DNA of 64,000 bases from NCBI GenBank assembly GCA_963829705.1, contig CAWHJN010000005.1, positions 1,364,001 to 1,428,000 on the forward strand. Reading direction: 5' to 3'. The notes beneath the pieces were generated by a model. It saw only the letters and a list, made by a program, of their open reading frames with translations, did no database searches and was not told the origin of the DNA. Shown one piece after another: positions 16,793-26,800 of this stretch. The position numbers were made by a program, and so were the translations under genes. Numbering within the stretch: the first letter of the stretch is position 1; each line of letters begins with the position of its first letter. This DNA is from CAWHJN01 sp963829705 (lineage in GTDB: Bacteria > Bacteroidota > Rhodothermia > Rhodothermales > BA12).

Positions 16793-17260
16793 TCAGAGCC
16801 ACCGCCGCACGCGGGTTTTGTAGATGGCGTACGCCTCGCCGAACGCCCGCGACAGGTACGCTTCCTCCCGCCGGATGACGACGCGCCCCAGCGTCCACAG
16901 CACGGCGGGCAGCAGGAGAATGGGCCACGACGTGCCCGCCCACAGCGCCATGCCCACGTACAGCAGGGCCAGCGCCACGTACATCGGGTTGCGGCTGAAG
17001 GCGTACGGCCCGCGTGCGAGCAGTTCAGACGCTGGACGGTGCGGCAGGATGCCCGTGCGTGCCCGCCAGAATGTCCACAGCGCCCACCCGACGAGCAGCA
17101 GCCCCGCGCCCACGAGTGCCCACGCCAGTGCGAACAGGAAGATGGAAGTCGGCAAAAACAGGCCGAGCGGCCAGAGCCGCTGGAGCGCCAGGCCCACGAG
17201 AAAACCCGCGACGAAGAGCAGCGGGGGCGGAAAGTAGACGTGCGGATGGTCGCGTTGCAT
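16793..17260 (-). CDS. Isoprenylcysteine/phosphatidylethanolamine methyltransferase-like membrane protein
   Basis: 155 residues with four or five hydrophobic spans. The C-terminal signature GPYAFSRNPMYVALAL followed by RREEAYLSRAFGEAYAIYKTRV belongs to the ICMT/PEMT superfamily (NnrU/STE14-like). These proteins bind S-adenosylmethionine between the last helices. Substrates in bacteria are mostly unknown. The gene points toward mscL (42 bp between stops). Confidence 0.8.
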   Translation of the reverse strand: MQRDHPHVYFPPPLLFVAGFLVGLALQRLWPLGLFLPTSIFLFALAWALVGAGLLLVGWALWTFWRARTGILPHRPASELLARGPYAFSRNPMYVALALLYVGMALWAGTSWPILLLPAVLWTLGRVVIRREEAYLSRAFGEAYAIYKTRVRRWL

Positions 17261-17403
17261 GGCGTTGGAGAGGAGCGAACCGGGTGGACGAGACGCCGCC
17301 CATTAGGTTACGCATCCGTTCCGTCGGCGCGCATCGGGTGGCACCTGTTGACAGCACATATTTCAGACATATACTATGGGGCGAGCCACCACCTGCTTTC
17401 CCC

Positions 17404-17847
17404 ATGACGCCTACCGACATTCTCGAACTCCTCCGCGCCGCTGCCAGCCTGGGATCGCTGCTGCTCAACCTCGGCTACCGCGCCGACACCCGCCGCGGCG
17501 CGCAGGCCGTCGCCGACCGGATCGAGCCGTCGCACCGTGCGCTTCTCACCTCGGCCTCGGGCGCACGACTGCTCGACGCGCTCGTCATCGACGAGGGATT
17601 GCTGGGCGATCTGATGCAGCAGGTCGCCCGTGTGCAGGTCGAGTACCGCCGCGCCCTCCGTGCGGCGGCGACGCCCGAGGAGCGCCGCCGCGCCGACCGC
17701 TGGGCCGAGCGCGAGGTGTGCGAGCACCTCCACCGCATCCGCATCCGCAACGGCGGCGAGCTGCCGCTGGGCGAACTCCAGGACGTGTGGCGCTCCTACG
17801 GCTGTGCGGAGGCGTACGCAGCCACACCGCGAGCGCTGGCCGAATAG
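17404..17847 (+). CDS. Conserved hypothetical all-helical protein
   Basis: 147 residues starting MTPTDILELLRAAASLGSLL. The protein is predicted all-helical, with an Arg/Glu-rich middle (AATPEERRRADRWAEREVCEHLHRI, given here in part) and no signal peptide or metal motif. It has good coding character (strong G/C at third positions) and stands alone between a methyltransferase and rsmI. I do not recognise the family. Confidence 0.65.
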   Translation: MTPTDILELLRAAASLGSLLLNLGYRADTRRGAQAVADRIEPSHRALLTSASGARLLDALVIDEGLLGDLMQQVARVQVEYRRALRAAATPEERRRADRWAEREVCEHLHRIRIRNGGELPLGELQDVWRSYGCAEAYAATPRALAE

Positions 17848-18069
17848 CTCAGCAGCATCGGGCAGCAAAAGCGCCGATCTTGCCTGTTCGCTTGATTCCC
17901 CGCCGCGTCTCGAAGGGGCGCCGCGCGCTGCGCTTCTACTACCCCGGCCATTGGGTCGCTGCAACCCACCAGAACGTGCCGCAGCAGGGCGCAGAAAATC
18001 GCGCCCCTACACAGCACTTCTGACCTTGACGTTCGCCCTTCCGCGTTCCCAGTTCCGACTTTCATCCAG

Positions 18070-18744
18070 ATGCTCTACCTCGTTCCCACGCCCGTCGGCA
18101 ACCTCGAAGACCTGACGTTTCGGGCGCTGCGTATCCTGAAAGAAGCCGACGTGATCGCCTGCGAGGACACGCGCACGACGGGCATTCTGGCGCAGCATTA
18201 CGGCATCGAGACGCCGCGCACGAGCTACCACGACCACAACGAGCGCCAGAAAGCGCCGCACCTCGTCGAGCGGATGCAGGCGGGCGAGACGGTCGCGCTC
18301 GTCACCGATGCGGGCTCGCCGGGCATTTCCGATCCCGGCTTTTACCTCGTCCGCGCGGCCATCGAGGCGGGTGTGAAGGTCGAGGCGCTGCCGGGCGCGA
18401 CGGCGTTCGTCCCCGCGCTCACGGCCAGCGGATTGCCGACGGAGAAGTTCGTGTTCGAGGGCTTCCTGCCACAGAAAAAAGGACGGCAGACGCGCCTCAA
18501 GCTCCTCGCCTCCGAGCCGCGCACGATGGTGTTCTACGAGAGCCCGCACCGGCTCGTGAAAGCCCTCGGCGAGATGGCCGAGCACTTCGGCCCCGACCGA
18601 CCCGCCGCCGTGGGCCGTGAACTGACCAAAAAATTCGAGGAAGTGCAGCGCGGCACGCTGGCCGAGTTGGCTACGTACTTCGGCGAGGCCGCCAGAGTAC
18701 GCGGCGAGATCGTGCTCGTCGTCGGGGGCACGCCGGACGCATAA
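18070..18744 (+). CDS. rsmI: 16S rRNA (cytidine1402-2'-O)-methyltransferase
   Basis: 224 residues. The tetrapyrrole-methylase fold is evident from LYLVPTPVGNLEDLTFRAL (residues 2-20), ADVIACEDTR (about 26-35), VTDAGSPGISDPG (about 78-90) and LPGATAFVPALTASGLP (about 103-119). RsmI methylates the 2'-OH of C1402 in 16S rRNA using S-adenosylmethionine. It is somewhat shorter than the E. coli enzyme because the C-terminal helical extension is missing, as in many Bacteroidota. A strong bidirectional terminator starts at its stop codon. Confidence 0.95.
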   Translation: MLYLVPTPVGNLEDLTFRALRILKEADVIACEDTRTTGILAQHYGIETPRTSYHDHNERQKAPHLVERMQAGETVALVTDAGSPGISDPGFYLVRAAIEAGVKVEALPGATAFVPALTASGLPTEKFVFEGFLPQKKGRQTRLKLLASEPRTMVFYESPHRLVKALGEMAEHFGPDRPAAVGRELTKKFEEVQRGTLAELATYFGEAARVRGEIVLVVGGTPDA

Positions 18745-18804
18745 AAAAGCCGCCCGGCAGCGCGGAAGCACCACCGGGCGGCAGCATCAGACCTCGGCTT
18801 TTTT
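18743..18804. terminator. Bidirectional terminator between rsmI and the LVIVD gene
   Basis: Nested inverted repeat: AAAAAAGCC (18743-18751) pairs with GGCTTTTTT (18796-18804), and GCCGCCCGG (18749-18757) with CCGGGCGGC (18774-18782). A/T runs on both sides serve both converging genes, and the stop codons of both genes overlap its ends. Confidence 0.9.
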
Positions 18805-20842
18805 ACGGCTGGCTCCCCAACTCGTCGAGCGTCGAGGCGAGCAGGTCGAGGCGGCGCGGCGCGGCGTCCATGCCGTCGAGCATGGTGCGGACGGTCGTGG
18901 CGAGGCGGGCGAGCGCGGTGCGCTGCTCAGAGGCCACCGACATCGCCTCGGCGCGGTCGAGTTCGGCGCGGATGCGGGCGGTCTGCTGCGCGTTGAGGGC
19001 CTCGTCGCGCGCGAGCTGATCGACGTAGGCGCGGGCGACGGCGAAGCTGGCGGGCCACGCCACGCGCGTCTGGTTCTGCGGGTTGACGGTGTGGTTGTCT
19101 ACCGACGCGGCGGCAGCAATCTCGCTCGCGCTCAGGTACTCGCTCGGCTCCAGCGTGAACACGTCCACGCCGCGCCCGATCTCGGAGGCGATGATGTGGC
19201 CTTTGTACCAGTAGGCCGACCAGTAGCCGCCCATCACCATCTTCGTCGAATCCATCGGGCCACGGTCGAAATACGCGATCTCGACAGGGTTCGACGGGTC
19301 GGTGAAGTCGAAGACGGAGAGCCCGCCCTGGTACCACGCCTGCACCATGATGTCGCGCCCCGGCACAGGGATGAGCGACCCGTTGTGGGCCACGCAGTTC
19401 TCCTCGCTCGTCTGAGGCGCGGGCAGCTTGTAGTAGCTCTGGAAGGCCAGCTTGCGGTCTTCGATGGTGAAAACGGCGTTCGCGCCCCATTCGGGCCGGT
19501 CGGTGACGCGGCAGCGCGGGTTGGTGCCGCCGCCCCACTCGTCGGTGAAGATGACCTTCGAACCGTCGTTGTTGAACGTGGCGGAGTGCCAGTAAGCGAA
19601 GTTGGCGTCTCCAGCCTGGTCGATGCGAACGGGGTTGGTGGGGTCGGAGATGTCGAGCAGGATGCCGTAGCCCGCGCACGCGCCGCCCGCGAGGCCGACC
19701 TCCGGGTACACGGTGATGTCGTGGCACGAGTCTGGGCCGGGTCGGGCTTCGCCCGACGGCTCGGGCTGGCCTGCGGCCATCATCTGGTTGACGATCGTGG
19801 GCAGCAGGGTGCGCACGGCGGCGGTATCCTCTGCCGTCGCGGCTCCTGTGCGCTGGTTCTGCTCCATGACGTAGGCCAGCGCGCGTCCGGCCATCACGTC
19901 GCTCATCACGTAGATCTGGTCCTGCATCGTCACCGTAAACGCGCCGCGCGCACGAGCGGCCTCGGCTTCTTCCATCGTGGCGGCGCTGAGGCCGAGGTTG
20001 CCGGCGACCTCGTCGGGCGTCGCGCCGCGGGTGGGCGGGGCTGTCAGGCCGAGCAGGAAGCGCGCCTCGTTGACGATGCGGGCCTCTTCAGGATGCGCGA
20101 GCGGCACCTCGATGACCTCGATACGGAATCGCGACGTGTTGGGGTCTTCGTTGGAGGTGTCGGCGCAGCCTTCGAGTTCTTCGCCCGAGCGCACCTGCGA
20201 GGTGCCCGAGACGTAGACGTACACGTTGGCAGGGTCGTTCAGGTTGGGCACGAGCGTGTGCGTGTGTGAGCCGCGGCACGTCTGCACCGCCGCCACCTGC
20301 TGCGGGCGGTCGAGGTTGGTGATGTCGAAGACGCGGACGCCGCGGAAGCGCTCGCCGCTGACCTCGTCTGCCACACCCTCTGGCCCGCAGTCGAGCCGCC
20401 CGCGCGTCTCCTCGACCGACATGAACAGCAGGTTTTTGTAGACCGACACGTCGCCCTGGCCGCCGTAGCAGCTGATGGTCAGGCGCAGCGTCGGGTTGGT
20501 GAGGTCGGAGATGTCGTAGACCTGGATGCCGCTGAAATTGCCCACGAACATCGTGTCTCCCTTGAAAGCGAGGTCGCTGTTCATGAAGCCGAAGTCGCCG
20601 ATGTCATCGGGGTTGTAAAACCCTTCGGCCCGGTCCACGTGTCCGACGAGCGTGAGGTTCATCGCGGCCTCCTCCGCGTCTTTCCACCCGGCTTTGAGGC
20701 CCACGCGCGGGTCGGTGTGCGTGGGCGTAGCGTGTGTGTCGTGATCCTGCGCCCGCGCCGCCGGGAGGGCAGCGAAGAGCAGCAGCACCGGAATCAGGGC
20801 GCGGAAGGTGGCCCGGCGGAGAAGTGGGGTGGGCAGCGGCAT
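18803..20842 (-). CDS. Secreted LVIVD beta-propeller repeat protein
   Basis: 679 residues. Start at MPLPTPLLRRATFRALIP gives a signal peptide ending in ARAQ (about residue 31). The body has repeated LVIVD-type blades (IQVYDISDLTNPTLRL, VRVFDITNLDRPQQVA, GILLDISDPTNPVRI, LSVFDFTDPSNPVEI), forming a beta-propeller as in choice-of-anchor/LVIVD proteins. The C-terminus (about 600-679) is a helical, DUF305-context tail. The blades contain several conserved His in SHTHTLVPN and YWHSATFNN. It is 38 bp downstream of a DUF305 gene and presumably co-exported with it. Function is unknown; a metal-linked periplasmic role is a guess. Confidence 0.85.
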   Translation of the reverse strand: MPLPTPLLRRATFRALIPVLLLFAALPAARAQDHDTHATPTHTDPRVGLKAGWKDAEEAAMNLTLVGHVDRAEGFYNPDDIGDFGFMNSDLAFKGDTMFVGNFSGIQVYDISDLTNPTLRLTISCYGGQGDVSVYKNLLFMSVEETRGRLDCGPEGVADEVSGERFRGVRVFDITNLDRPQQVAAVQTCRGSHTHTLVPNLNDPANVYVYVSGTSQVRSGEELEGCADTSNEDPNTSRFRIEVIEVPLAHPEEARIVNEARFLLGLTAPPTRGATPDEVAGNLGLSAATMEEAEAARARGAFTVTMQDQIYVMSDVMAGRALAYVMEQNQRTGAATAEDTAAVRTLLPTIVNQMMAAGQPEPSGEARPGPDSCHDITVYPEVGLAGGACAGYGILLDISDPTNPVRIDQAGDANFAYWHSATFNNDGSKVIFTDEWGGGTNPRCRVTDRPEWGANAVFTIEDRKLAFQSYYKLPAPQTSEENCVAHNGSLIPVPGRDIMVQAWYQGGLSVFDFTDPSNPVEIAYFDRGPMDSTKMVMGGYWSAYWYKGHIIASEIGRGVDVFTLEPSEYLSASEIAAAASVDNHTVNPQNQTRVAWPASFAVARAYVDQLARDEALNAQQTARIRAELDRAEAMSVASEQRTALARLATTVRTMLDGMDAAPRRLDLLASTLDELGSQP

Positions 20843-20880
20843 GGGAGTCAAAAGGGCTGGTGAAAAGTGGAGAGGAGCGA

Positions 20881-21588
20881 TCAATTGCGGCGGAGAATCG
20901 ACGGCAGCGGCGGGGTGTCGAGCATACCCAGCATCCGCTGGATGTCGGCGCGCTGGTCGGCGTCGATGTCGGTGATGATGTGGTAGACGTCCGGGGCCTG
21001 CGCGCCACCGTGCGCGGCCAGCAGGTCGGCCACCATCAGCAGGCCGCCCTCGTGGTGGCGGATCATGTACTGGAGGAACAGGCGGTCGAAGTCCTTGCCG
21101 GTGGCGTTTTCGAGCAGCGCCATCTCGTCGGGCGTGAGCATCCCCGGCATCATCGTGTGCGCCATCCCCGGCGCATCTTGCATCATGGCGTGGTGGGCGG
21201 CGTGGTCCATGCTCTTGCCCGCGAGCGCCGCATCGACATCGGGCACGTCCTGTCCGTGCTCGCGCAGCCAGCGCTGCATCCATCCGATCTCGTCGTGCTG
21301 CGACACGTCGATGCGCTCGGCGAGCGTCAGCAGGGCGGGCGTGGTGGTGCGCGTGCGCGCCAGCGCCGTCATTTCGAGCGCCTGCGCGTGGTGGTGGATC
21401 ATGCCCTGCATGAAGCGCACGTCGGCCTCGGCGAGGGGCGTGTTCGCGGTCTCGGGATCGCCGGAGAGGACGCGGCTGGGCTGGCCGGGCGCGCCGGGCC
21501 GGATGCTGACCACCTGCGCGTGGGCAGGGGCGAGGGCGGTGCTGACGAGCGCGGCGAGCAGCACGGTGCGGAGGAGCGTAGCGGGCAT
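20881..21588 (-). CDS. Secreted DUF305 protein
   Basis: 235 residues with a signal peptide (LLRTVLLAALVSTALAPAHAQ, residues about 5-25, given as a segment). Two DUF305 halves are visible: FMQGMIHHHAQALEMTALA (about 59-77) and FLQYMIRHHEGGLLMVADLL (about 170-189). Each carries the MIxHHxxAxxM signature rich in His and Met. A His/Met-rich middle (MDHAAHHAMMQDAPGMAHTMM, in part) suggests copper binding, as often proposed for DUF305 proteins. It heads a two-gene operon with the LVIVD propeller. Confidence 0.9.
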   Translation of the reverse strand: MPATLLRTVLLAALVSTALAPAHAQVVSIRPGAPGQPSRVLSGDPETANTPLAEADVRFMQGMIHHHAQALEMTALARTRTTTPALLTLAERIDVSQHDEIGWMQRWLREHGQDVPDVDAALAGKSMDHAAHHAMMQDAPGMAHTMMPGMLTPDEMALLENATGKDFDRLFLQYMIRHHEGGLLMVADLLAAHGGAQAPDVYHIITDIDADQRADIQRMLGMLDTPPLPSILRRN

Positions 21589-21663
21589 GGACGGGGGCGC
21601 GAAAGAACGGAGAGAGCCGCACGCCCGCCGCTGCCTGACGTTCCGCCCGCGACCGCTCTGGCG

Positions 21664-22461
21664 TCAGATGTTGATCGCCTGCACGGCCCCGCCGTCTACG
21701 CGGTAGTTGGAGCCGACGACGAAGCTGGCGCGCTCGGAGCACAGAAACGCGATCACGGCGGCGACTTCCTCGGGCTTGCCCCGGCGTTTGAGCACGAGGT
21801 GCGGGCGCTCTTCTTCGAGAAAGGTCTCGATGGCTTCGTCGAACGAGATGCCCTTTTCCTCGGCGCGCTTTTTCATCATCCCGTCGGTCATGTCGGTGGC
21901 AATGAACGCCGGGGCGACGCAGTTGATGAGCACACCTTTGGGCGCGTAGACCTGGCTCATGCCCGTCGCAAAACTCAGCGTAGCGGCCTTCGAGGCGTTG
22001 TAGACGACCTCGTCGTGGTAGGGCTGCGCGACGTTCTCGGACGTGACGAAGACGACGCGGCCCCAGCCTTTGTCGAGCATCGGTGGGATGAAGGTTTTGG
22101 AGACACGCACACCGGAGAGGAAATCCGTCTGCCAGGCGTGATTCCAGTCCTCCTCGGTGATGTCGCGCAGCGGGTCGCCCTTTGCGCCCGTCACGCCGGC
22201 TGCGTGAACGAGGATGTCGGCGTGCCACTGGCTCTTTTCGCGGATTTTGTCGGCTCCTTCCTGGCTCGTCAGGTCGGCCACGACGGACTTCACCCGGTCG
22301 CCGCCGCCGAGGGTTTCGACGGCCTGTTGGAGTTCTGTTTCATCGATGTCGGTGAGGAGAAGCGTGCAGCCTTCGGCGAGCAGGATTTTGGCGGTTTCGC
22401 GCGCGATGTCGCCTGCCGCGCCCGTGACGAGGGCACAGCGCCCGTTGATTCCGAGGTCCAT
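21664..22461 (-). CDS. Short-chain dehydrogenase/reductase
   Basis: 265 residues, classical SDR. The NAD(P)-binding motif TGAAGDIA (about residues 14-21) replaces TGxxxGIG, with Asp where Gly is usual. Asp in LLLTDID (about 36-42) suggests NAD preference. Catalytic Ser lies in VTSENV and the catalytic Tyr/Lys in YNASK (about 153-157). The C-terminal GSNYRVDGGAV is typical. The substrate is unknown. It is divergent from the eRF1-like gene. Confidence 0.9.
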   Translation of the reverse strand: MDLGINGRCALVTGAAGDIARETAKILLAEGCTLLLTDIDETELQQAVETLGGGDRVKSVVADLTSQEGADKIREKSQWHADILVHAAGVTGAKGDPLRDITEEDWNHAWQTDFLSGVRVSKTFIPPMLDKGWGRVVFVTSENVAQPYHDEVVYNASKAATLSFATGMSQVYAPKGVLINCVAPAFIATDMTDGMMKKRAEEKGISFDEAIETFLEEERPHLVLKRRGKPEEVAAVIAFLCSERASFVVGSNYRVDGGAVQAINI

Positions 22462-22669
22462 GAGGAGTACGTGTGTTGAAGAGGAGGTGGTGCCTGGCGC
22501 ACCCCCTCACAGGCTGCTGCGCAGCACAGTTCCACCGCCCGCCCGCGCGCGCCGACCTCTGCCGACACCTTCACACTCGCGCGTCCTACCGTTGGCGAAA
22601 CGTTCTCGTCTGCCCGAATCAGCCCCGCACGGGCCGGGTTGTGGCGGCTTCTCCATCTGTACACCTCCC

Positions 22670-23752
22670 ATGTTCTCTTTCGACCTCCGCCACCTCGCCG
22701 ATCTCCACGGCCCCACGCGCGCCTTTCTCTCCATCTACCTCGCCTCCGAAGACGACCGCGGCCTCCTCGACGCCCGCTTCCGCGAGATCCGCGCCCTGCT
22801 CGACGATGAAACCGAGCGCGCGTATTTCGAGGAAAACCTGACGCTCGCGCAGCCGCTCATCGACGCGCCGTTCAGCGAGACGAGCCGGGCGCTTTTCGTG
22901 TGCTGGGCGCTCGATTTCAGCGAATCACACGACCTCCCCATCGCTGTCGCCACGGACGTGCGCGTCGATTCGTCGCCCTACGTGCGCCCGCTGGCGGAAA
23001 TGCAGGACGAGCACGAGGACTTCGCCGTCGTGGTGGCGGACAACCGGGGCGCGAGTGTGTATCTGGTGAGTGCGGGCGAGATGGAGCAGGGGGGACGCGT
23101 GCGCGGCGACGTCAAGAACCGCGTCAAAAAAGGAGGATGGAGCCAGAAGCGCTACGCCCGGCGGCGCGACAAGGAACTCGAGCGCTACGCCACGCGGGTG
23201 GCCGAAGAACTCGACGCGCTCCACGCCGAGTCGCCTTTCGAGCGGCTGGTGTTGCTGGGGCAGGACGAGGCCATGCAGGCCGTCGAGCACGCGCTGTCGA
23301 ACCCCATGCGTGCCCGCGTCGTCGGCAAGGATTCCATCGACGTGAACGACGACGAAAGCGTGGTCGAAACAGCGGCGGAAGCGCTCTACGAAGCCGAGGA
23401 GCGCGCCGAGGAACAGCGCTTGTGGGAGGCGATCCGCGAAGGCTATCTCTCGGGCGGATTGGCCGTCGCCGGGGCCACACGCACGCTCGACGCGCTGGCG
23501 GCGGGGCGCGTGGAAGAACTGCTCGTCAGCCGCGACGCAACGCTCGCGGGCGTCCGGTGTCGCGTCTGCGAACACCTCGCCCACGGCACGCCCGCGACGT
23601 GCTACGCCTGCGGCGCGTCGGACCTGTTCGAGGTCGATCTCGTCAACGAACTCGTCGAACTGGCGGCGCAGACGAGTGCGGCAGTCGAATTCGCCGATGC
23701 GTTCCCCGCCCTCGAAGAGGTCGGTGGCGTGGCGGCGCTCTTGCGGTACTGA
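22670..23752 (+). CDS. Bacterial eRF1-like (baeRF family) protein
   Basis: 360 residues from ATG 22670. It shows the baeRF layout: an N-terminal domain (HLADLHGPTRAFLSIYLA), then a strand-helix domain containing VVVADNRGASVYLVSAG and the signature KKGGWSQKRYARRRDKE (about residues 153-168). That position corresponds to the GGQ-like loop of archaeo-eukaryotic release factors. The C-terminal domain (GLAVAGATRTLDALAAGRV then a CRVCEHL...CYACG zinc knuckle, about 294-316) matches eRF1 domain 3. The family is thought to act in ribosome rescue or peptidyl-tRNA hydrolysis. That role is inferred, not shown here. Confidence 0.8.
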   Translation: MFSFDLRHLADLHGPTRAFLSIYLASEDDRGLLDARFREIRALLDDETERAYFEENLTLAQPLIDAPFSETSRALFVCWALDFSESHDLPIAVATDVRVDSSPYVRPLAEMQDEHEDFAVVVADNRGASVYLVSAGEMEQGGRVRGDVKNRVKKGGWSQKRYARRRDKELERYATRVAEELDALHAESPFERLVLLGQDEAMQAVEHALSNPMRARVVGKDSIDVNDDESVVETAAEALYEAEERAEEQRLWEAIREGYLSGGLAVAGATRTLDALAAGRVEELLVSRDATLAGVRCRVCEHLAHGTPATCYACGASDLFEVDLVNELVELAAQTSAAVEFADAFPALEEVGGVAALLRY

Positions 23753-23761
23753 AGCCGTCTG

Positions 23762-23816
23762 CCTTTTCAGCCCGTCGACCCTGCGCAGCACGACGCGGGC
23801 CGACGGGCTGGAAAAG
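23762..23816. terminator. Bidirectional terminator between the eRF1-like gene and the giant secreted protein
   Basis: CTTTTCAGCCCGTCG (starting 23763) is the inverted complement of CGACGGGCTGGAAAAG (23801-23816). T-rich and A-rich flanks serve both converging genes. Confidence 0.85.
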
Positions 23817-23827
23817 ACGCTGCGCCC

Positions 23828-26800
23828 CTACCGCACGAGTACCATCTTGCCGGACTGAAGCCAGCGTTCGCCATCTCCCGCGCTGTTTGCGCGCAGCCGG
23901 TAGAAGTACACGCCGCTCGCCAGGCCGTCCGCATCGAACGTCGAAGTGTGCCAACCGGCGGGCTGGAGTTGCTCGGATTCCAGCACGGCCACCCGCTGCC
24001 CGATGACGTTGTAGACGTCGAGCGTGACCGTCGCCGGGCGCGGCAACGCGTACCGGATCGTCGTCGTCGTGCTGAACGGGTTGGGCGCATTCGGTTCGAG
24101 GAGAACCGTCGTGGGCAATTCGGCGGGATCTTCGGCCCGCGTCACGACCACGTCGGGTTCGCTCTTGACCGTCTCGGTGTTGCCTGCGTAGTCGGTGGCG
24201 AGCACGAAAAAGCGGTAGGCTTTTCCGGGTTCGCCAGGGTAGACGAAGCGGGTGTCGGTGAGGTCGGTGGCGTAGGGCTGGAACGCCTCGCCGCTTTCGG
24301 AAACGTAGAGCGTGTACGTGGCTACGCCCGCGCCCGCCGCGTCGTCCTCGCCCGTCCACGACAAACTCACCCGGCCTTCCTCCGGCGCGCTTTCGAGCGC
24401 CGCGATCTTGCTCGTCGGCGCGACGGCATCCACGGTGTTCGTCCAAGGCGGCGTCTCGATGGGCGCGTTGAGATCGAACTCGATGGTGGCTTTCGCCTCG
24501 ACGATGTCGCCGGTTTTGGCCTCGGGGTGCGGGCGAACCGAGTAGCTCACGAAGCCCTCGCCGTGCCCGAGCGAATCGTTGATGGCGAGCACGCCCACGT
24601 ACGGGTTGGAGGGCAGCGCGCCCGTTGCCGGGTCGATGGCGCGGAGCGTCCAGAACGCCTGCTGCGTTTGCACATCCACGCCCGCGCTCACGTCCACGTA
24701 GACGCCCAGCGAATCGCGCACGTCGAGGCGCGTGGTGTAGAACGCCGTGTTCGCGGGCACGTCGAAGCGCAGCAACCCGAAGCCGAAGCGCCCCAGCCGG
24801 AACGTCCGCAGGTCGAGGTCAGGGTCGAGCGGTAGGGAGATGCGGATTTCCTGCGCCGGGGCGGTGGCGCGCTCCGCGTCGTTCTCGAAGCGAATCGTGT
24901 ACGGCAGCGACTGCGACTGCGCCACCCACCGGGCGTCGCCGTAGCCCTCCGGCCCGACGATGTCGTTAGGGTCGAGCGACAGCAGCAGCTTGTTGCAGAC
25001 GACTTCTTTGGCGATGCAGTTGAGCGCGGACGCGATGCCGATGCAGCCCGCCAGGCTCAGGTCGGTGCCCGTCGCGGCGCTGGCGTTGTCGAGCGCCGGG
25101 GTGCAGCCCGCCGTGACGCCAAAGGCGCACATGGCCGCGCTCGCGCCCGCCGAGAGCGGGATAAACGCCAGCTCGGGTGTGCAGTCGAGGATGGCCGCCA
25201 CGCACCCAGTCACGAAGAAAATGCTGTCGCACGTCTTCTTGAGCACGTCGCCGTACTCGATCACCTGCGAGTTGCGCGGCAGGATGTCCGGGATGCGGTC
25301 GAGCGCGTCGTCGATTTCGCTCTGATCGAGCATCCCCGCGCGGCGGTAGCCGTCGAGCATGTACTGCGCGAACTGGCGTGGATTGCGCGCCATGTCGGCG
25401 ATCTGCGGGTGGATCTGGCTCTGCTGGTTGAGCGCCGTCCGGCGGAACTCCTCGATGGTTTGCAGCTGCTCGGTGATAAACGTCTGCGGGTCTTCCACCT
25501 TCACCGTCACGCGGACGGGGAATTCCTCCGGCCCGGTGGGCGTGACGGGCACGACGGTCACCTGCGCTTCGAGCGGTTCGCCCGGAGCGACGCGCCGCAC
25601 GAACATCGGCATGAAACGCTCGCGCTGGCCGTCAAACCAGTAGGGCTTGTCCTCGTCGTCACCCGCCTCGTGGCGCAGGTCGGCGAGCGTTTTGAGGCGT
25701 CCGTCGGATTCCACCTGGATGCCCGTTCCGACGGGTACGGAAATCAGGACGGTACCGAAGGGCACGTCGATGTTGCCGGTGTTGCGGAACTGGAAAACGT
25801 ACTCCGTCTTGCGCGCGGCGAGCAGCGCGCCCGGTGCCGCATGCACCGTTTCGAGGCGGGGCCGCACGACGGGCTCGACCACGACGGGCGTGGCGAGCGG
25901 CGTTTCGGCAGCGCCTTCGCGCACTACCAACGTGTACGAGCCGATGGGCACGGAGGCCAGATCCCACTGCACCGTCATTTCCGTCGTGGACGGCACTTCC
26001 AGCGTCGTCGCTTGGGCCACGACCGTTGCGCCTTGCTTCAGCACGGCTTTGGTCGTGGAGCGGAAGCCCGCACCGGTCAGCTTCGTCGTCACGACGCCCT
26101 GCCCGAGCCGGCGCTGCGAGATGCTCGCCACGCTGAAGCCCAGGGCTTCGGCGAGGAGGGTGAAGTCTTCGTTCTCGAAATAGAGGAATTCGGCCCGCAC
26201 GAGGACGTAATACGTGCCCGCTTGCGTCGTCGGCACGGTGAGCCGGTGGATCTCGTCGCTGGCATTGGCGGCGGCGAAGTCGTAGTCGCTCGGCGTCGGC
26301 ACGCGGTTGTACGCGACGTAGAGGCCGCCGGGGATCCGGCCTGCGCTGCGGCTGAGGGTGAGCCTGAGGTCGAGGCCCGCGGGCACGTCCACGCGGTAGT
26401 AGTGGTCTTTTCGGAACGCGTACGCCTTCGTCACCGGCGTGCCGAGCGGGAGGACGGGCACGTCCACCTGCACCTGCGCGGCGGAAACGGCGAGGTTGTT
26501 CGTCTCGTCCACCTCGCGGATGTTGTTGCGCAGGTCGGCGCGGACAATGGCGTGGTACCGCCCCGGCACGACGCCGGGAACGGGGCCTGTGACGCGCTGC
26601 GAGTCCGCCGCGACGGAGGCCGACAGATCGACTTTGTGGCTGACGAGCATCGAACCGCCGGGCGGCAGGTTGATCTGCTGATCGGTGACGGCATAGACGA
26701 GCGGGTCTTCGACGCCCCACGCCGTGTCTGCCGAAACGTAGATGCCCGTCGTCATGCGCCCGAAGGCGGCGTTCGTGCCCTGGTTTTCGAGTTTGTACGT

